A stretch of 64,000 nt of DNA from Paramacrobiotus metropolitanus (Eukaryota; Tardigrada; Eutardigrada; Parachela; Macrobiotidae), in contig NW_026570289.1 in the NCBI RefSeq assembly GCF_019649055.1, forward strand, positions 186,001-250,000, in the 5' to 3' direction. This document shows, in pieces, positions 22,570 to 34,269 of this stretch (positions are counted from its first letter, which is position 1; each line of letters opens with the position of its first letter). Position numbers and translations under genes: made by a program. The notes beneath the pieces were generated by a model, which was not told the origin of the DNA, searched no databases, and saw nothing but the letters and a program-made list of their open reading frames with translations.

Positions 22570-25500
22570 ATAGATTGCTGGCTAGATAGCGGATCAGAAT
22601 TTTACAAGATTATTACAACATCTGTGCAAACTACTTCCACATGCCTCAGATAAATTTTTCAGCACTAAATTCGAGCTCGGCGCTATTAATTCATATACAA
22701 TACAACTTCTGAGATCGCAGAAACGCTTTTCTTGCGTTAAGCTGAATTTCTACCGTCAGTGGAATCGGTGGGCACCATGAAAGCGTAGGAGAAGTGTTTC
22801 TGTAATAATAATTATGTTTGTGGTACTGAGTTTGTAGTGACTTTGTACTTGATATCAGATACCTATTAATGGTTAATAATGAAGAGGCGGTTGACAAAGA
22901 AATTGACAGTGCGCAGGAAATCTATAGACAAAAAGGACAGGCTTTTCCTACTTCACGGCCACGAACTTATTTGAAAAATCGATGCACGCAACACCCTACC
23001 TAATTAAGACGAATGAAATTAACTTTAAATATTTTTGAAAATTTCCAAATGTTTTTTAAAGATTACTAAAATTTCTAAATATTACAAAATATTCCTAAAT
23101 ATTCCAGACTACTGCAAAATTCGCTAGATATTGCAAAGCGCTGCTGAGTATTATCAGTATTGCTCAGTCTTGGAAAATATTGCGAGCTCAGTCTCAAAAA
23201 TGTTACTATAATGCTAATATTCGTAAATAATGAATTGGGAATGCTGTGTTCTTTCGGCAAAATTGCAGTTTGTTAAATGCATGATTTTCTGGTGTTTCCT
23301 TAACTCTCGCGTTTGTGGCGGTTCAAGCAGCAAAAGCTGAAACAAGATTTTCAGTTTCTTTATTCATTAGAAAAACAGTTAACAAAGGGAAGGATTCGAT
23401 GGAAAAAATCTGGAGTATTTATAAACAAACAAATAGCTAAAATTTTGAAATTTGGAAATAAAAAATGTATTTTGTATAACTGGTAAGAGATCCCGAAAAA
23501 AAACTTATGATTAGCAATTCTTTTGGGTCAATAAAAATCAATTTTAAAGCCCCACTGAGATGCTATGGATGCATTAAATTTGTTTTATCTGACAAAGTAC
23601 TGTACTGTCAAAAATATTGAAAAAGTGTAAAAAAGTACAACCACGATAAATCATCCCGCTTTCAATAAACTTGAATGCAGTATGTAAAAAATTATTTTCG
23701 GGGATATATCATGTAAGGCTCTTCAGTAGTAGTAGTAGTAATGGCAGTTTGTTGCTAAGTCAACTCAAGCGCGGAAGCACAGAATGTACATGAAATCTGT
23801 TACGGAAAGTAACCAGCTAGCTTTGTTTCCTGCTGCGATGCAAAGGCCATACATGACAAGAACATCACAAATCATCACAAAAAGCCATGCGGATGTATTC
23901 TCTTTCTCAATGCGTAATACATTTGTTCAAACTATTTTAAAAGACCCCGCCCATCAAAACGTGGAGAAACGCGGGATTTTCAAAATAACTTGGCACTGTG
24001 AACGATAAGGTACGCTTATTTTCGTTATGATTTTCGTCGAAGCTTGCGTTTCGAGCGAAATTATTTTCAATTCAAAAACGCGCCAAACCTTCCTTTTAAT
24101 TTGATGGCGACTTCTCAGAAACGTGCACTGTTTTTGCAGCAGGCCTACAACTTACCACGTACCTCGCTTGCTTAATATCCACCGTCCTTCCTGAACACTT
24201 GTTGGTCCTCGAAGATTATATCAGTACTTAGATTAACCCAAAGCAAAAACGACCAGGCTAAAATAGTTAACCAAGAATCAGTGGGAAGCGGAATGAGCTC
24301 ATCGGATGACTACGCGCAGTAACTCGTAATTAGCAGGAATGATTCGAAAGAGTGTCGTTTCTCATCTGAGTAATAACTAGCAAAGCACAGTATATATAAT
24401 ACATACTCATTGCAGTCTGCGCGCGTTACCGTACCTAGTATTACTACATACTTAAAGATTTCACGGAAGCTCCTGATTAGAGAAATTCTTCGCAAAATTC
24501 TTCGTCAAAATCATAACGTTTACGATTTTGAACATAAGAATTTTGTTGTACTACTTATTCAGCATATTATCAAGTTTGAAAAAATCATTTCTTATCATTT
24601 AAGTGTCATACTTTGTCTTATCTCTTTCGCGGTTTTGATCTTATTCAAGCAACGCGTAGCAACGTGTACGTAACCCTGCACATGGCGATGGCACCAGTGT
24701 TGAACGGTATGGTATGAACTATGATACTCGTAGTGATAGTACAATGCATTGCGAGACTCGCACAGCATTGTACTATCAATTAATAAAATAATTTCAGTTG
24801 GCTCACCAGTGGTGACAGGATAGTGTCATAATTCATCTCTGGGTAGTTATGGAAAGTTCACCCACCGTTGAAGTTACGAGTTACCCGGAGCAGCGAGTGA
24901 GGCTACGATTAACGCTATTTATCCAAGTAGACGGAGTTTTGGGTTAGACCGCGAGTTACGCTACAGTGGACAATACGATTTGCATATAATTTTTATTCGA
25001 GTTACGCTTTTTGGGTAGCGAGCCACGCTACAAAGTTACGCTCAAACTGAAAGGTTTGGAAAAAACTCGCGTTATGCTAAATAGTTAAAACTAACTGTCC
25101 AGATCTGTTATATTCGTCTAAAATTGAGGCTTAAATCACCGAGTAAGATAAAACTGGTCCTATTCCTATTTAATTGTGCGCCCGTTCACGTTAGCGAATG
25201 TTTTTCTATACTTGTTTTGCATGATTGGTTACTTGGTTAAAAATTTGGTAATACCTACCCTAAACAATTTTTTTCAAAAAATAGTGCTGGTTTTTATTTT
25301 ATTCTGTGAAATAAGTCATAATTGCCAGTATTTGAGGAATATCGCACAATCCTGACACTGCTGGTCACAGCCGACTCCGTTGCACTCACAAGTGCTGCCT
25401 TCCTAGCAACAGACAGCATAATTTTGTGAATGATGAATGTGCTCGTATAGCGCACGTCTCTCTGAACTGTACAAAAATATGCCACGTCACCCCAAGTGCA

Positions 25501-25949
25501 TGAGGCAGTGGAGACGGCAAGGCATTGTATTACTATAGCGTATAGCCGTATTTCCATGCCCAGATTGGGTAACGACCTTTTATTGATAACTCAGAAAAAA
25601 ACACTTAGAAGACATCCGCTGCTTGTGCTCACTTTCGTGACTACTACCGCTAGTTTTGCCAGTTCCACCATTATGCTAGGGGCACAGTTCAAGTGCGATG
25701 CAGAATTCTTCGAATTTCTTTGATTCACACCAGAAAGTGCGAGAGGTGCGAACCGAAGAAAAAGTTAGAACAAAATTTGCTTAAAATATGAGCACTCACA
25801 CTTCATTGAATTTCTAAAAGAAACCGAGATTTGCTCCGCCGTCGGCAGGTCATGGGCGCAAAATTGACGGGATTTCAGGTCCAGAGCGACTGCATTTCGG
25901 ATTCAATTTATAATTCTTAAAGTTATTGTGATAATGAGGTAATCGTTAA
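22570..25949. other. Long AT-rich non-coding stretch
   Basis: No gene recognised. It contains a (GTA)4 run near 23727, a strong hairpin at 24734-24778, and GAGTTACGCT-type repeated words at 24860-25040 that may be an old MITE. Confidence 0.5.
24734..24778. repeat. Hairpin with 14-bp perfect outer stem and inner stem
   Basis: TGATAGTACAATGC at 24734-24747 pairs perfectly with 24765-24778; inside, GCGAG and CTCGC form a second 5-bp stem around a single A. No associated gene. It could be a transposon remnant or a cruciform-forming sequence. Confidence 0.7.
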
Positions 25950-25951
25950 TA

Positions 25952-26215
25952 CCGTATTTTTCGAATTAGAAGCCCTGGGCTTCTAAATTTTCAAAGGTGC
26001 CTGGGGAGAGGCTTATACAGCAGAGGAGGCTTATATTGTAGAGGAGGCTTTTAAATTTTCAAAGCCTTTAAACTAGCGTAATTGCTATGCACCGTATATA
26101 GAGAGAGGCTTCTAATACGGAGGAGGCTACTAAATTTTCGAACTACGGTGGGGGGAGGCTTATACGATAGAGGAGGCTTCAATTTTGGAGGAGGCTTTAA
26201 ATTCGAAAAATACGG
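25952..26215. mobile_element. Short TA-flanked MITE with CCGTATTTTTCGAATT ends
   Basis: TACCGTATTTTTCGAATT at 25950-25967 is exactly inverted at 26200-26217, so the element is TA-CCGTATTTTTCGAATT...AATTCGAAAAATACGG-TA. The roughly 265-bp interior is built from repeated GAGGAGGCTT and GAGAGGCTTAT words in one orientation. TA flanks point to the Tc1/mariner-pogo superfamily. Confidence 0.8.
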
Positions 26216-26219
26216 TAAT

Positions 26220-27680
26220 TCTCTCAAACCGAATCGAATTCCTCCCTTGAAAAATGCGTCCTAACATTCTGCCAAAAAAAACGTCTGTAGTTGACCATTC
26301 TGCTGTCTAGCGTTTTGATCCCACGCCATTTCGCAAAAAAATCTTCAGAAAAGAAAATCCCTCCCACCAAAAACGGTGCCAAAACGCTCTTCGCACTCGT
26401 TTAAAGAAAAAAGTGCGAAAGGCGCTCATACTTTTTGTTCGATGCGAAGGATCCCATAGAACATTTTGCGCCCACACTTATTAGCACTTTTCGCCTTCGC
26501 ACTGTGCGAAGGCCTTCGCACTTGAAATGTGGCCGTAGCATTACCCTTCACAACTGTCCTGCTGCATTCCTAATATGCGGTAGAAGGGCGGGGCCGGTGC
26601 AAATACGCTCATTAGCTGCATGAGCGGTTTAGCAATCATACAGATAGAGTTCAGCGTAGCGCTAACAGGGCAAACTATAGGTGCGCAGTATAACAGAATT
26701 TATGATAGCGAATTCATGGTGCAAAGCGCTTGCGGCAATAAGCCACTGCAGTAATGGATTTCCACGTTGACGAAACATCCTTGTAGAACACATTTTTCTG
26801 CAAATTGAGTTGCGGTCATGGTTTTCCTAACAGATCATTAGCTAAATGAGCAGTTTTTAAAATCGTCGTTTAAAGTGTTTTGAACAACTGCTTGACGACA
26901 GAAACAACGACTTCCAGAGGCTGGCTAGTTTCACAAACAGCCATCGTGTTGTGGGTGTATGTGCAGTATATAACATACTCAAATTTCAGCTCTTGTCAGA
27001 ACGGGAGTGCAACAGGCTGACCCCTTGGATGTTTTACTGTTTTAGGTCCGGGGCAGGGGTGAAGCTCCCAGAAATATGAACCGAAAAAACAAGCATAATA
27101 ATTAAGGGGTGTCTACAACGGTTTCCTAATAATTAACTAGTCTGGTGGGAACCAGACAAAATTTCAGATAGAACAACATGAAGACCATAAATATTGAAAA
27201 CCAAAAAGAAGACCATTAATCCTCCTGCGCCTTGCGGGGGCTTCTTTTGATAAACAAATTTTAAACTACACAAATTTCAGAAACAACTCTTTGTGTTTCG
27301 ATTTTTGTAAATACGAGTAATTTGGGTTGAAGCAATTTTCCTCAAAATCGCTCTTGCAAATTAAACTTCTATGTCATTTTAACACCAAATGCATTAAGTT
27401 TAAAAAGAATATATGTAATGTTTGCCCGATTTGCTTGTGACCTTTCGCATATAAACCGTTATCGGCTAAATGTTCTTTCGTTCGCTGACCAGGTTAGTCA
27501 CCGACCTAGCGAGTACCAATCCAATTCTATGTTAATTTCTACGCCGAGACAAACTGGCGTGAAGGCTTACGACCTCACGCGGTGCCTTCTTATAACGATG
27601 CCTTACCCGACGCCTACATCATACCCTACGACATCCCGCTAGAAAGCTTGAGCTGGCCTGATTAAGCTTGAACCGGCCAG
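26220..27680. other. Non-coding; nothing recognised
   Basis: No coding ORF. Short ORFs at 26435 and 27418 show no motif. An isolated TGACCTTT occurs at 27438. Confidence 0.5.
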
Positions 27681-27681
27681 T

Positions 27682-29127
27682 ATGACGCGGCGGTGGTGGC
27701 AGTTTCGATACAGAAGCTACGTTAAATTCCGCGAGGTCACGGATATCGAGGACCAGAAGAGCCTGTTATTGGACTCGCGCGGCATTGACGCTGGACAGAT
27801 GTCCTTCTCCACATGTCTGCCGTGCAATCCGGGCGATTTCACTGTCTCACAGATCGTCGACAAGCTGGAACACGCCCATCTAAAGAAGACGAATGCCGCC
27901 ACCGAATAGGTCAACTATTTCAAACTCCAGCAAGAGTCTGGCGAGACCTGGGTGGACCTTTCTAACCGCCTGCGACGAAAGGTGTTTTCGTGCGCATTTC
28001 CAGCCGCCGTGCTCGGGAAGAGTGTGTCGGCGATCTTCCTTAACGGAATCGTCAGCGAAGCTTCACGCCAAAAGCTACATTCCAAGACCACCACTCTTGA
28101 GAACGCTCTGGAGACCAGCGAAGAATACGGACTCCGGAAGAGCAACAAAAAGGGTAGTATGGCGCCGGATGTAGCACGAGTGGACAAAGCTCGCTATGGC
28201 AGCGCACAGAGCGCAAACTGCGGCGGCGGACAGGAGCGGCGAGGCGCAGTTCCTGACAGGCAACCCACTGCTGTATATATATGGCGGTATTGAACGGCGG
28301 TATTGAACGTGTCCGATGGCTGCAGATCGAATCATGTCCAAACGGAGTGCTAGGCAAAGGAACTGGCTTAAAAAAACTGCGGAAGAAAAGGCCGTATCGC
28401 GAAGGTGCGCAGAAACGCGAAGCAGCCGCAGCGCGGACGGGGTGAACGCGGGACCTTTCTCGTAGAGGAGAAGATGGATCCGTTTTCTGTCGATGCAACA
28501 GCTGGACGAACCATCCACGTGTCGATCAAGTTGAACGGCGTTCCCCTGTTAGTTTTGGATACCGGTTCCAGCACCATAGTGACTTTCGACACTTGGCGGT
28601 CGGTCAGATTACCTATGCTGTCGTTATACGCGCCCCTCCTGCGAAGCATCGCTGCGCACGCTCGGATGGTCTTTGGCACCGTGACAGCGAACCTCACGCA
28701 AGGCCGGAACAACAAATCGCTACCCGTTATCATTGCGGTCAGGGGCGGCAATGTACTGGGCAGAGACTATAACCGGGCTCTCGGCCTTAGCTGGTTGAGC
28801 TTGCGAGATCGCCAGTCGGCATCCGCGCCCGTCATCTCCAAAATCACGGTGGATGAACTGCTAGCGAAGCACAGCGTCGTATTCCGCAAAGATCTGGGCC
28901 ACTGCCTGCCCTACAAAGCCCACATGCACCTGAAACCCGGAGGGACACCGGCATTCCGCAAGGCGCAACCGGTCCCGTTCTCATTCCGGGAAGCTCTCGA
29001 GCGCTACCTGGACCGCCTCGTGGAAAAGGGCATGCTTGGTCTGGTCGATCAGGCGGAGCTAGGCCGCACCGGTGGTGACCACGTAGAAGCTGGCGGGAGA
29101 CCAGTGTGTATGGTGGTCGAAGTATAA
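27682..29127 (+). pseudogene. Ty3/gypsy gag-protease-RT fragment, disabled by stops
   Basis: One reading frame runs from 27682 to 29127 with in-frame stops at 27907 (TAG), 28291 (TGA), 28351 (TAG) and 28369 (TAA). Before the second stop the sequence is gag-like (QIVDKLEHAHLKK, GETWVDLSNRLRRK). Then come decayed zinc knuckles (CRSNH, CGRKG with His and Cys lost), a retropepsin active site VLDTGSSTIVTF, and the beginning of RT (HLKPGGTPAFRKAQPVPF, LVEKGML), after which the frame is lost. Order and motifs fit a Ty3/gypsy pol with K02A2.6-like style. The RT palm, RNase H and integrase are missing and no LTRs were found. It is a different family from the large element at the right end. Confidence 0.8.
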
Positions 29128-29129
29128 CG

Positions 29130-29602
29130 CGTCCGTGTGGCCAAAGTATAACGCGTCCGAAATAATCGGACCCGCTACCGCCTACAATGGATTTCAGCAC
29201 TGTGGCGACTGCCACATTTATGGTTTGCCCGTAAACTTTCAGTGCTGGTGGCTGCTGCCACTGGGACTTTTATACCCTGCCGCCAGCAAGAAAACCATCA
29301 TAGACATAACGGAGATTTCGTACCACGAAAGTGTTAGAACGACAGTTTCATTGTGGACGCTTCACTGATATGAAGACTGCACGTTGCACTGACAAGTTCA
29401 GCGTTTCCGATACAGACTGCAATCATGTCATCAGTTGTAATATTCAAGGTGTATTCATCGCATGGTGAACGACCATGGAAGGAGTTCGAAAAACATTATT
29501 AGTTCATGCATAATGTGCTTTTTTGCCTTTCATGTATGCTTCCATTACGGTTGAACAGATAATTTTAATTCAAACCAAACGAGTACATGGTTTAAGAAAC
29601 AG
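29130..29602. other. Non-coding spacer between two retroelement relics
   Basis: A 25-bp word (AAGTATAACGCGTCCG) is present twice at about 29121-29160. Nothing else is recognised. Confidence 0.5.
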
Positions 29603-30724
29603 CTAAATAAACAAGAGCTCAGTAAACATATCCGCTCTCTCTGCGGTGCCCAAAACAGAGGCGGCGTTGCCGCGTTGTATCTCAATAGACAATCGCTGCC
29701 GAAGAAATTCGTGAGAGCGGACTTCACCTGAATGGGTCCGTAAACGCTTTCCCAGTTCTTTGATGATGGCAATGGCGGACGGTCCCCAAGGGCCCATTGT
29801 CTCAAAAGCGATGGGCGCGAAAATGTAACGACCGACCAAATAAGAGTATAAACTGGTCTTCCTTTCCTCTGCCTGAACGGCGGCCGATCCCGCGTTTGCC
29901 GATGTAGACTTGACGTGGGAAGCGGCAACCGTATCAACACACGTAACATCCCAAGCTAGACACATGCCCCTCTGCCATGCAAATGTTGTGCATCCATCTG
30001 GACGTCTGCTACTTGTGTTAGAAGTGCCGCGAGGCTCCAGTTTTGCAGGGATTCCGGCTGATACGAATGCGCGGCATACGACACTGTTAAGGGCACCATG
30101 CCGTGGATGCCTGCCGGCGGAAAAAGAACACGAAAGACCGTGATGGGCGTAGCAGTCGACAGGCTTGTAACACTTCGCGCAGTTGTGCGGTTCGCAGATC
30201 TTAGCGCCGAGTCTGAGCCCGACGGAGATTTTCAGCGTGTCATCGTCGAGCAGGTTGCCGATATGGGCCGATGGCAATGCATTAAGCCAAATACCGGCTT
30301 CCGGTCTCGACTGAGCGAGTAGACGCGCCTTGTTAACCTCATCGTCGCGGAATACTTCTAACAATGTGGCGAGAGACACGTTACACAACGGGAGGTCCCA
30401 TGCTTTTTGTGACTTTCGGAATTCTGGTGAAGGCAGTTCTGTCAACCGGGCATTGGTTTTCCAAATTTCCAGCGCTGTAGAGACATCGACGGCCGGTCGA
30501 TTGGGGAGCAGTAAAGACACCAGGTCGGCAACGGAGTGAATCGAAGCCAGAAAGGCTGGGAGTGCTAATTCCTCCGAGCGACGTAAGCCAATACCACCCC
30601 TGCTAACCGGAAGGCTCGCCTGTCGCCAGCTGGGATAGTCATCGTGATTGGTTCGGACGTTGCACAACTGTTGGAAGCAGGAACGCAAGAATGGTAACAT
30701 CGTAACTAGCAGGTATGGTAACAT
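29603..30724 (-). pseudogene. Non-LTR retrotransposon ORF, C-terminal part with endonuclease region (5'-truncated)
   Basis: A 373-residue open frame without RT motifs. Early residues (PSWRQASLPVSRGGIGLRRS) match the post-RT region of a LINE group common in invertebrates. It continues with a Cys/His cluster (CEPHNCAKC...HHGLSC), then RRPDG and WDVTCVD. The order CCHC finger, RPD, then D is that of the restriction-like endonuclease of R2/CRE-type LINEs, which nicks target DNA to prime reverse transcription. The RT domain upstream is missing: sequence switches to the XK-like gene within about 40 bp, as expected for 5' truncation on insertion. The frame is intact over 1.1 kb, so it is not very old. 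Confidence 0.65.
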
Positions 30725-30762
30725 CGTAACTAAGAGTGCGGCAACAAAGCTGCTCTTCGTGT

Positions 30763-33685
30763 CTATACTGGCGCATCATTCTCGATAACGGTGTAGTACC
30801 GTCGTTCTGGTTGCTCGCTTTTCAAAGGACATTCTTGTACCGGTTCGTGGATTTCCGTTGAATCCAGCAAAAGCACGTTGGCTTCACTGAAGAAGGCATA
30901 CTCCATTTCATCGGGTACGACTTTCTGTATAACGTTCGTCGCTTTATTCTCCTTTTCACCGCTTGCGACTTCCTTGTTATTACCAGTCGGGTTTAATTCC
31001 ATTTCATCTGGTTTGTCCTCGGTGGCGGTCGCACCGTTTTCCATTTCCGCAGTTGTTGCACTTCCGTTCGCCGCGTTACTGGTGGCAAACTTGTCAAGAC
31101 GCCATTCGAATGCCGGTAAATTTCGTGGTTCAATGGTTAATTTAAGCTTCTTGGAGCCAGCGGAAATGCAGTCTTTCAGCAGACACTGCTTCCCACAGGC
31201 CGCATGTTTCCTCCGTAATTCCTTGATTTCCACCCAGTACGCATCTTGATCCTTCCGCTTTTTAATTCCGTGATCGTACAGTTTCGACTTGTAGAATATC
31301 TGGTATGGTATCTGCTTTATTAGCCGATCGTTTGAATTTAAAGAATACAACTCGCGGAGAAACGCGTGCAGGGAAGTATGTAGATCCGCTTTAAAATCCG
31401 CGAGCTCGGGCGAAGTAGGATGGAATAGTTCCACCACGTTGCGATTCGGTTCAACAGCGACCGAGCGGATTCCAATATCCGTCATAACAACCGGGTTACT
31501 TTCAATGGGACGAGGTGGTCTTAACTGATTTAGGCTTGCCGTGTGTTCCTTGCATAGTAGAAAATCGCTATCCTCTTCCCCGCCTAAGGTTGCCAAGATT
31601 GCCACAATTTCCTGGGATTTATCAGTCAATAGGCTTTTCTCCAGAAACGGCACTGGTGTCCGTGTAATAATCAGCTGCGCTTGATCGGGATTCTGTTCAT
31701 CGCACCACGCCCATTCGCACAGCCAACACGGCCGGTAATGGCAATAACGATCTTTAAAATCTGTAAATACATACAAAAATTTAAATAAAGATAAAAAGCT
31801 GATCAACAGTTATGTCAAAAAACTGAAAAAAAATCAAAATCAAGCATTTCATCGATATCATAAATGTTAAACGTCCAAAGATAAATATCGATACAAAAAA
31901 ATAAATAAAGCAAATTATTATAAATAAAATAAAAAAAGTAGACGTATAGAGAAATACAAAAAAAATCGTACCAGAGCATTGTGAGCACTTTTCGCGGTGA
32001 CTAAGCCAGAAACTCTTGTCGGTGCAGAGACCGATTAAATAATGCAGAAATGGCAAGAAGAGTGACCCCACAATATTCCCCGCAAGTAGCGCCCAATACA
32101 TGGCGGATTTCGGAGGAATTACAAACGCCGACCCGCCGTTACACCGGATCCCGTTTCTCCAGTCCAAGTGCGTGGCGATCGCGTACACCGCAATTGCCAC
32201 TCCTTGGAGGATGGTCGCCAGGACACACCCCCGCATTGTCATCGTGGTCGTCACCGGCACCAATAAAAAATAGCCTAAAGTGGTCAGCAGCTGGCTAATG
32301 AATGCGCAAATTGTCCCAGCAGACCGTTTCCATGCTTTGCCCATGTTTTCCAGAGTGGAGTACTTCCGGCGATAGGAAAACGATAAAAACCCGGTAATGA
32401 TGGCTGTCTGGATGATAATCACCAGAAGAGACGCGGTCCAGTTAAAAACGGTCAATGAGATGAGAATATGATACCGGCATACAATGTAAAAGAAATTCGT
32501 GATCCATCCGCAGAAGGCAGCGAAATGCGGTTTCAGCAGCTGATTAGCGGTGCTCACGTCCACGCTGTCTTTCTCCAGGAAAATTTTATTGTTGAAGGCG
32601 CATTTGCCGGGAAGTGCTGCGCAGAATGGAAAATATTTGGCGATGGACAAGAAGGACAGGGCTGCGGTGATAATGGCTTTCCCCCAAGGAAACAATCCCG
32701 TTCCGGTGAGGATCAGCAAGATAATTAGCTGCGGATTCGATTCGTATTTAATTTCGGTGAGCTGCGCTTTTTGCACTTGCAGATCCTGGAATTCTATGTC
32801 TTTGCTATATGAATAATGATTAGTCAGTTCCCCGGAATTTCTCCACGCTCGTACGTATGATACGCATCTGATGGCAAAAAATCAAATTAACACAAAAAAC
32901 TGAATTCTAAACAGCATAATTTTTGGTTATGTAAAAATTGTGATCAATTTAAAATTATTCGATGGAATATCAGAAAACATAACTAAATGAATACTAAAAA
33001 AATACTGGTAAATGAAATATAGACATATTAAAAAATATGAAATGGAATAATTGAAGAAGAAAACTTTAAGAAGATTTGATGACATTTTTTATCTTGAAAA
33101 TTTTTGCAAATTACTAGAAAGACTTTTAGAAAGGGATCTATTTGATAAGCATTTATGAAGGATGCAAAGAAAAACAGAACTAACTGATATTTAATGAAAT
33201 TATTGATTGCGAAATTTTTTTAAAGTTTACCGGTTGATAAATGTAACGGGAAAGATGTCCAGAATGCATGCAAATACTGGATGGCAGCACTGTTCGAACG
33301 GCAGCGTTTCTCCGGCTCTAATCCGTTCTCCATCTTTCGTAACCAGCAAATGGTCTTCGGATTTGATGAGATTTTGTCGAGCTAAACGCCAATTCAGTGA
33401 AGCAGCTTTCGCCCAGTGTTGATGGGTCGCAAAGCGCCCTTTTACTGCGGAGAAAAGAACAGGGAAAAACGGCACTGCCGTGATGAAAAACAGCCAGACA
33501 ACAGCAATGGCGCATTTGTTTTCCCACCATAAATTAATAATAAAGAACACATCGCTGGCAATATCTAAAAGGGCTAGAAGAACGGTGAAGCAGCCGAAAA
33601 GGAAGATTAAACGAATCCATTGAAAAGTGGCCGATGATGCGTGATGCGGGTTCTGGAATCCATAGAAGAAATGGCTGACAGACAT
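30763..33685 (-). CDS. XK-related-like multipass membrane protein A
   Basis: Three minus-strand exons give an in-frame 2349 nt (782 aa): 33685-33231, 32867-31972, 31760-30763, with donors G|GTAAAC and G|GTACGA and acceptors ATCAG and TTTACAG. Exon 1 begins MSVSHFF and has two membrane helices around DIASDVFFIINLWW. Exon 2 has about six more helices and the segment EIKYESNPQLIILL, close to the XK-family pattern ExxxESxPQLxLQL. Exon 3 is cytosolic: a Cys/Trp cluster (YRPCWLCEWAWC), a helical part and an acidic tail ending near EPVQECPLK. XK/XKR proteins are lipid scramblases or their partners; the length here is nearly double the family norm because of the tail. It is paralogous to the gene at 39262-42055. 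Exon joins are well supported by the paralogue; the XK link is moderate. Confidence 0.7.
32881..33230 (-). other. Intron 1 of XK-like gene A
   Basis: AT-rich, from GTAAAC at 33230 down to the CAG at 32868. No coding segment or element is seen. Confidence 0.7.
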
Positions 33686-34180
33686 TCCTGTGGTGCAGGG
33701 AAAGCCTTGTAAACTTCATTCAGTTTACTAGATTGGTAAAACAGCCGTTAATGTTGCTGAAAGTACGAGTATGTGCAAGTCAGCTCCAACAAACCGGTTT
33801 TGAATTGAACGCAGTCGAATGAAATAAAAATAGCCTCTTCTACCGAGCGATTTCACAGCTGTGATAAGTACAGCCGCTCCCGGCATGACACACACAGCTA
33901 CACTATACAAGCAGCATGTTGACCGGCATTCAACTTCCCGATATCATCAGCTTCCCACAGCTGACAGACGCAGCTAACAACATTAATAAAAGCGTTTTCA
34001 AAAATCTATTGAGGAAAATAACAGCTGACTGCCGCACAAAGCGGGAATACCGTTCACCCAATCCCTGCCTTTACTTGTGCACGGTGTGGCTTTAATTTAA
34101 TTTATGTATCACTCTTAACAAATTTGTACAAAATAATTTCCGCACTGAATAAATATGAAATCATGTAATAAAATTACCGG

Positions 34181-34265
34181 CATTAACAAAAACAACAAAA
34201 ACAAAAACAAACAACAAAAAAAACAAAAACAAACAAAAACAACAAACAACAACAACAACAAAAAA
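34181..34265. repeat. A/C-rich simple repeat (AAACAA-type)
   Basis: Irregular AACAAAAAC units followed by (AAC)n, 85 bp, in the intergenic stretch upstream of XK-like gene A. It may be the tail of an old retroposon; no body was recognised. Confidence 0.85.
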
Positions 34266-34269
34266 CGGC

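Noticed and set aside
27915-28751. Several minus-strand ORFs of 90-148 codons
   Set aside because: Antisense of the gypsy gag-protease relic, which has recognisable motifs on the plus strand.
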